From positions 116,953 through 180,952 of the forward strand of contig NZ_BBNN01000019.1 of assembly GCF_000829695.1 (NCBI RefSeq): a stretch of 64,000 nt of DNA, written 5' to 3'. Position 1 is the first letter of the stretch. Each line of letters begins with the position of its first letter. The stretch is from Streptomyces sp. NBRC 110035 (GTDB lineage Bacteria; Actinomycetota; Actinomycetes; Streptomycetales; Streptomycetaceae). The position numbers were made by a program, and so were the translations under genes. Positions 59,334 to 64,000 of this stretch are shown one piece after another. The notes under the pieces were generated by a model. It was given only the letters and a program-made list of their open reading frames with translations, did not search any database and was not told the origin of the DNA.

Positions 59334-61369
59334 ACGACGCGCTCAAGCAGCTGTCCGACCGGCTCGGCGGCATCGCCTACGGCGGCGACTACAACCCGGA
59401 GCAGTGGCCGCGCGAGGTGTGGGAGGAGGACGTCCGCCTCATGCGCGAGGCCGGCGTCAACCTCGTCACCGTCGGCGTCTTCTCCTGGGCGTTCCTGGAG
59501 CCCCGCCCGGGAACGTACGAGTTCGGCCTGCTCGACGAGGTCATGGACCTGCTGCACGCCAACGGCATCGCGGCCGACCTGGCGACGGCCACGGCGTCTC
59601 CGCCGCCCTGGTTCTCACTGCGTCACCCCGAGGCGCTGCCGGTGACCGCCGACGGCGTCCGGCTGAGTCACGGCTCGCGGCAGACGTTCTGCCCGAGCAG
59701 CCCCGCGTACGCCGAGGCGGCCGGCCGTCTCGCCGAACGGCTCGTGGAGCGGTACCGCGACCACCCCGCGCTCGCGCTGTGGCATCTGCACAACGAGTGG
59801 GGCAACCACAACGCGCACTGCTTCTGCGACACCAGTGCCGAGGCGTTCCGGGGCTGGCTCCGGCAGCGGTACGGCGGTCTCGACGGCCTCAACGAGGCCT
59901 GGGGCACGGCGTTCTGGAGCCAGCGGTACGGCGACTGGGCGGAGGTCGTGCCGCCGCGCGCCACCGCCGCCGTGCCGAATCCGACCCAGCGGCTCGACTT
60001 CTGGCGGTTCTCCTCGGACGCCCTGCTGGGGCTGCACCGGCGCGAGGCCGGGATCGTGCGCAGCCTCTCCCCCGGCGTGCCGCTCACCACCAACCTCCTG
60101 GTCACGCTCGAGAAGAAGGTCGACGGATTCTCCTTCGCCGAGGAGTGCGACTTCGTCTCCGTGGACCAGTACCTCACGGCCGCGGACCCCGAGGCGCACG
60201 TCGGGCTGTCCCTCGACGCCGACCTCGCACGCGGCATGGGCGGCGGCGCGCCGTGGCTGCTGATGGAGCACTCCACCTCCGCGGTGAACTGGCAGCCCCG
60301 CAACGTCGCGAAGACCCCGGGGCAGATGCGCCGCAACAGCCTCGCGCACGTGGCGCGCGGCGCCGACGGCGTCCTGTACTTCCAGTGGCGCCAGTCGAGG
60401 GCCGGCGCCGAGAAGTGGCACTCGGCGATGCTGCCGCACGGCGGCACGGACACCAAGACCTGGCGTGAGGTCACCGCTCTCGGCCGGGATCTGGGGGCAC
60501 TGGCGGAGGTGCGCGGCACCCGCGTGGTGTCGGACGTGGCGCTCCTCTTCGACTGGAACGCCTGGTGGGCCCTCGAGACGGAGGCCACCCCCTCGCAGGA
60601 CGTGCGCTACCTCGACCTGGTCCGCGCCTGGTACGAGGCCCTGTGGTCGCTGGGCGTCACCTGCGACCTCGTGCACCCCGGGAGCGACCTGAGCGGTTAC
60701 CGGCTGGTCCTCGTCCCCAGTCTCTGCCTGACGAGCGACACGGACGCGGCGGCGCTGAACGGGTTCGTCGCGCAGGGCGGACACGCGGCCGTCGGTTTCT
60801 TCAGCGGTGTGGTGGACGAGAACGACCACGTCCGCCTCGGCGGCCATCCCGGAGCGTACCGGGACATGCTCGGCATCCGGGTCGACGAGTTCTTCCCGCT
60901 CCGGGAGGCGGAGACGGTCCGGCTCTCCGACGGCTCACAGGCCACGGTCTGGACCGAACTCGTCGAACCGCGGGGGGCCGGGACGGTCCTGTCGTTCGCG
61001 GCGGACCCGTCGTGCGGCGGCCCGGCCCCGGGGCACCCCGCGGTCACCCGTCACCACTACGGCGACGGTGTGTCCTGGTACGTGGCGACGCGCCCGGACT
61101 CGGGCACCCTGCGCGAGTTGCTGGCCCGGGTCTGCCGGGAGGCGGGGGTCACCGCCGCGGCCGAGGTCCCGGCCGGGGTCGAGGCGGTCCGCAGGCGCGG
61201 CCCGGACGCCACGTACCTGTTCCTGGTCAACCACTCCCCGAGCGACGTGTCCGTCCCGGCCTCGGGCACCGATCTGCTGAGCGGCGCCACCGCCGACGGC
61301 GAGGTCGTCGTCCGCGCGGGTGACGTCGTGGTGGTCCGGGAACACGGCGCCCCGACGCCGGGCCGGTGA
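59330..61369 (+). CDS. GH42 beta-galactosidase
   Basis: A 679-residue intracellular glycosidase (no signal peptide). GH42 landmarks: GGDYNPEQWP near residue 18, acid/base E156 in HLHNEWGNH, nucleophile E313 in LLMEHSTSAVNWQ, the trimerisation domain, and a short beta C-terminal domain. It cleaves beta-galactosides imported by the adjacent transporter. Start is GTG 59330, coupled to the permease. Confidence 0.93.
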   Translation: MNDALKQLSDRLGGIAYGGDYNPEQWPREVWEEDVRLMREAGVNLVTVGVFSWAFLEPRPGTYEFGLLDEVMDLLHANGIAADLATATASPPPWFSLRHPEALPVTADGVRLSHGSRQTFCPSSPAYAEAAGRLAERLVERYRDHPALALWHLHNEWGNHNAHCFCDTSAEAFRGWLRQRYGGLDGLNEAWGTAFWSQRYGDWAEVVPPRATAAVPNPTQRLDFWRFSSDALLGLHRREAGIVRSLSPGVPLTTNLLVTLEKKVDGFSFAEECDFVSVDQYLTAADPEAHVGLSLDADLARGMGGGAPWLLMEHSTSAVNWQPRNVAKTPGQMRRNSLAHVARGADGVLYFQWRQSRAGAEKWHSAMLPHGGTDTKTWREVTALGRDLGALAEVRGTRVVSDVALLFDWNAWWALETEATPSQDVRYLDLVRAWYEALWSLGVTCDLVHPGSDLSGYRLVLVPSLCLTSDTDAAALNGFVAQGGHAAVGFFSGVVDENDHVRLGGHPGAYRDMLGIRVDEFFPLREAETVRLSDGSQATVWTELVEPRGAGTVLSFAADPSCGGPAPGHPAVTRHHYGDGVSWYVATRPDSGTLRELLARVCREAGVTAAAEVPAGVEAVRRRGPDATYLFLVNHSPSDVSVPASGTDLLSGATADGEVVVRAGDVVVVREHGAPTPGR

Positions 61370-61373
61370 CGGA

Positions 61374-62213
61374 ATGCTCGCCAGGCAACGGCAGGAGAAG
61401 ATAGCCCAGCTCGTCCGGCAGCACGGCTCGATCCGGGTGAGCGCGCTGACCGAGCGGTTCGACGTGTCCGACATGACGATCCGGCGCGATCTGGAGGCCC
61501 TCGAGCGCCGGGGTCGTCTCGACAAGGTCCACGGCGGCGCGGTCACACCGGACCACGGCGGCACCGCCGAGCCGGCGTTCACGGAGAAGCGGCCCCTCCA
61601 GACCGCGGCCAAGGAGGCCATCGCGGCCGAGGCCGCCCGGCTCGTCGCTCCGGGCTCGGCGGTCGGCCTGACCGCGGGGACCACCACGTGGACGCTCGCC
61701 CGGCACCTGCTCGACGTCCCGGACATCACGGTGGTCACCAACAGCGTCCGGGTGGCGCAGACCCTGCACACCCACCGGCGGCAGAAGCAGACGGTCGTGC
61801 TCACCGGCGGCGTGCGCACCCCCTCCGACGCGCTGGTGGGGCCGGTCGCGGTCACCGCGCTGAGGACGCTCCACGTCGACGTGCTGTTCATGGGGGTGCA
61901 CGGCATGGCCGCGCTGACCGGCTTCACCACGCCGAACCCGCAGGAGGCGGAGACGAACCGGGCGATGTGCCGCTCGGCACGACGGATCGTGGTCCTCGCC
62001 GACCACACCAAGTGGAACACGACCGGCACGGCGGCCATCGTCGCGCTGGAGACGGCCGACATACTCATCACCGACTCGGGCGTCGACGGGCACTGCCGCG
62101 AGGTGCTGGCACGCGGCGTCGGTGACCTGACCGTGGTCGAACCGACCCGGCTTTCACAGCGGGCGGCTCCTGCCCACTCCCCTCCCGGACCGACCGAAAG
62201 CGTACGCACGTGA
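61374..62213 (+). CDS. DeoR-family repressor
   Basis: A 279-residue DeoR regulator: N-terminal helix-turn-helix (RQRQEKIAQLVRQHGSIRVS...SDMTIRRDLEALERRG) and a sugar-phosphate-binding domain (TAGTTTWTLARHL, GGVRTPSDALVG). It starts four bases after the GH42 stop and overlaps the GH36 gene by GTGA. Probably represses this operon until a sugar phosphate binds. Confidence 0.9.
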   Translation: MLARQRQEKIAQLVRQHGSIRVSALTERFDVSDMTIRRDLEALERRGRLDKVHGGAVTPDHGGTAEPAFTEKRPLQTAAKEAIAAEAARLVAPGSAVGLTAGTTTWTLARHLLDVPDITVVTNSVRVAQTLHTHRRQKQTVVLTGGVRTPSDALVGPVAVTALRTLHVDVLFMGVHGMAALTGFTTPNPQEAETNRAMCRSARRIVVLADHTKWNTTGTAAIVALETADILITDSGVDGHCREVLARGVGDLTVVEPTRLSQRAAPAHSPPGPTESVRT

Positions 62214-64000
62214 CCGCCGACCGTTCTTCCCGTCTCGTCCATTTCCGTGCCGGGGGCACGAGCCTGGTCCTCGACTGCTCGGGACCCCGCCTCCCACGGG
62301 TGCTGCACTGGGGGGCCGACCTCGGAGACCTGGGAGACGGCACCTCGGGCGGCACGGACGACCTCGCCTCCCTCGCCGCGGCGAGCGTCGCCGAGCTGGG
62401 CACCAGCGTTCCCGACGTCCCGGTCCCCGTGAGCGTGCTGCCCGAGCAGTCGGCCGGCTGGCTGGGCACGCCGGGACTGTCCGGCCACCGCGGGGGCGCC
62501 GACTTCTCCTGCGCGTTCACCGTCCGCGAGCTGCGGCTGACGGCCCCCCGCTCGCTGACGGTCGAGGCCACGGACGAACAGGCCCGGCTCGGCCTGCGGT
62601 GGGAGCTGGAGCTGACCTCCTCCGGTCTCGTCCGCCACCGCGCGTTCCTCACCAACCGGGGTGAGGGCCCCTACACGCTGGAGGCGCTGCAGCTCGCCCT
62701 GCCGGTACCGGCCCACGCCGCCGAAGTGCTCGACCTGACCGGCCGCCACCTGCGGGAACGTTCTCCGCAGCGGCACGGGTTCACCCTCGGCACGCACCTT
62801 CGGGAGAACCGTCGCGGCCGCACCGGCGTCGATGCGACCCTCGTCCACACCGTGGGTGAGCGGGGTTTCGGCTTCCGCGGCGGTGAGGTGTGGGGTCTGC
62901 ACGTGGCATGGAGCGGCAACCACCGCACGTTCGCCGAGCGGACGAACTCCGGCGTCTCGCTCCTGGGCGGCGGTGAGCTGCTCCTGCCGGGCGAGGTCCG
63001 TCTGGGGCCCGGCGCCACGTACGGGACTCCGTGGATGTACGGCGCGTACGGCCGGGGCCTGGACGACATGGCGGCCCGCTTCCACGCCCACCTGCGGCAG
63101 CGCCCGCATCACCCCGCCACACCGCGGCCCGTCACGCTCAACACCTGGGAGGCGGTCTACTTCCGACAGGACCTGGAGACCCTCACGGCCCTGGCGGACG
63201 CGGCGGCGGAGGTCGGCGCCGAACGGTTCGTACTCGACGACGGCTGGTTCCGCGGACGCCGCGACGACCGGGCCGGGCTGGGCGACTGGTACGTGGACCC
63301 CGAGGTCTGGCCGCAGGGGCTGCACCCGCTCGTCGCACACGTGCGTTCCCGGGGGCTCCAGTTCGGCCTCTGGGTCGAACCCGAGATGATCAACCCGGAC
63401 TCGGACCTGGCCAGGGCCCGTCCGGAGTGGATCCTGTCCGCGGCCGGGCGCATGCCACCGGAGGCCCGGCACCAGCAGGTGCTCGATCTGGGCCGTCCGG
63501 AAGCGTACGCGTACGTGCTCGACCGGCTGGACGCCCTGGTCACCGAGTACGCCGTCGACTACCTCAAGTGGGATCACAACCGCGACCTCGTCGACGCGGG
63601 CGGCGGTGGGCGGGGCACCGGCGGGGTGCACGCCCAGACCACCTCGGTGTACGCGCTGATGGACGAACTGCGCCGACGCCACCCGGCGCTGGAGATCGAG
63701 TCCTGCTCCTCGGGCGGCGCCCGGGTGGACCTCGGCATCCTCGAACGCAGCGACCGGGTGTGGACGAGCGACTGCATCGACGCCCTGGAGCGGCAGCAGA
63801 TCCAGTGCTGGACGGGCCTGTTGCTGCCTCCGGAGCTGATGGGCGCACACGTCGGCGCGCCCGTCTCGCACACCACGGGCCGCACGCACGGTCTCGACTT
63901 CCGCGCCGGTACCGCGCTCTTCGGCCACATGGGCATCGAGTGGGACCTCACCCGGGCGACGCCCGGGGAACGCCGTCGGCTCGCCGACTGGATCGAGGCC
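62210..64000 (+). CDS. GH36 alpha-galactosidase (partial, runs off the window)
   Basis: At least 597 residues from GTG 62210, open at the window end. GH36 features: an N-terminal beta-sandwich, then FVLDDGWFRGRRDD, FGLWVEPEMINPDSDLARA, nucleophile aspartate in YLKWDHNRD and acid/base aspartate in WTSDCIDALERQQIQ. It hydrolyses alpha-galactosides such as melibiose or raffinose. Combined with GH42, the operon handles both anomers. Confidence 0.93.
   Translation, partial: MTADRSSRLVHFRAGGTSLVLDCSGPRLPRVLHWGADLGDLGDGTSGGTDDLASLAAASVAELGTSVPDVPVPVSVLPEQSAGWLGTPGLSGHRGGADFSCAFTVRELRLTAPRSLTVEATDEQARLGLRWELELTSSGLVRHRAFLTNRGEGPYTLEALQLALPVPAHAAEVLDLTGRHLRERSPQRHGFTLGTHLRENRRGRTGVDATLVHTVGERGFGFRGGEVWGLHVAWSGNHRTFAERTNSGVSLLGGGELLLPGEVRLGPGATYGTPWMYGAYGRGLDDMAARFHAHLRQRPHHPATPRPVTLNTWEAVYFRQDLETLTALADAAAEVGAERFVLDDGWFRGRRDDRAGLGDWYVDPEVWPQGLHPLVAHVRSRGLQFGLWVEPEMINPDSDLARARPEWILSAAGRMPPEARHQQVLDLGRPEAYAYVLDRLDALVTEYAVDYLKWDHNRDLVDAGGGGRGTGGVHAQTTSVYALMDELRRRHPALEIESCSSGGARVDLGILERSDRVWTSDCIDALERQQIQCWTGLLLPPELMGAHVGAPVSHTTGRTHGLDFRAGTALFGHMGIEWDLTRATPGERRRLADWIEA

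Noticed and set aside
60935..63928. 997-codon minus-strand ORF
   Set aside because: Antisense to the GH42, DeoR and GH36 genes.

Overview
The window is very G+C rich and almost fully coding. It has GTG and even TTG starts, GTGA/ATGA stop-start overlaps, rare TTA codons, an ECF sigma factor, a SpoIIE-type phosphatase and MsiK-style sugar operons without their own ATPase. This is chromosomal DNA of a Streptomyces or a close relative.

The centre (about 2.8-31.9 kb) is a complete antimycin-type depsipeptide cluster, recognised from gene content and order. The minus-strand operon antH-I-J-K-L-M-N-O-P (10404 down to 2767) encodes a five-part phenylacetyl-CoA-epoxidase-like oxygenase, a ketoreductase, tryptophan 2,3-dioxygenase, an alpha/beta hydrolase and kynureninase. 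The divergent antG-antF pair (10777-12509) encodes an acyl carrier protein and an anthranilate-type AMP ligase. antQ (phosphopantetheinyl transferase) follows on the same strand, separated by an IS1341-type tnpB element. antC-D-E (28798 down to 15021) encode a C-A(Thr)-T-C-A(keto acid)-KR-T synthetase, a KS-AT-ACP-TE synthase and a crotonyl-CoA reductase/carboxylase. antB-antA (29271-31160) encode the C-8 acyltransferase and sigma-AntA. From family knowledge, tryptophan is converted to anthranilate, loaded on AntG, oxidised and formylated to 3-formamidosalicylate, extended by AntC and AntD, then reduced and acylated. Both optional genes antP and antQ are present, so this is the 17-gene form. 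A PAS-LuxR regulator of the PimM/FscRI type lies next to antA, and two matching boxes lie in the antB/antC promoter region.

The left edge (0-2.8 kb) holds a proline-rich ORF, an Asp/Glu-racemase-family gene, a GNAT-like gene, panD and a truncated DUF5706 (Pycsar-effector-like) gene. Between 32.6 and 44.5 kb lie an XRE/TPR regulator, a PAS-PAS-GAF-SpoIIE-HATPase protein, an AbiEii-type nucleotidyltransferase with its upstream partner, an MFS exporter and a LysR regulator. Many gene fossils sit among them: integrase, IS481 transposase, SulP transporter with one stop codon, GAP-family protein, DUF1254 protein and an MFS piece. This stretch looks like a decaying accessory region.

From 44.5 to 53.2 kb a tightly coupled operon encodes two fumarylacetoacetase-type proteins, a cyclase-family hydrolase, an FAD monooxygenase, an amidohydrolase/decarboxylase, an extradiol-type dioxygenase, an SDR and a two-subunit CoA transferase. 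It looks like a complete meta-cleavage aromatic pathway of unknown substrate, probably controlled by the divergent LysR gene. After more fossils (LuxR, PIN, IS5) and a TTA-containing SDR, the right end (56.0-64.0 kb) is a galactoside operon: lipoprotein binding protein, two permeases, GH42 beta-galactosidase, DeoR regulator and GH36 alpha-galactosidase (cut by the window edge).
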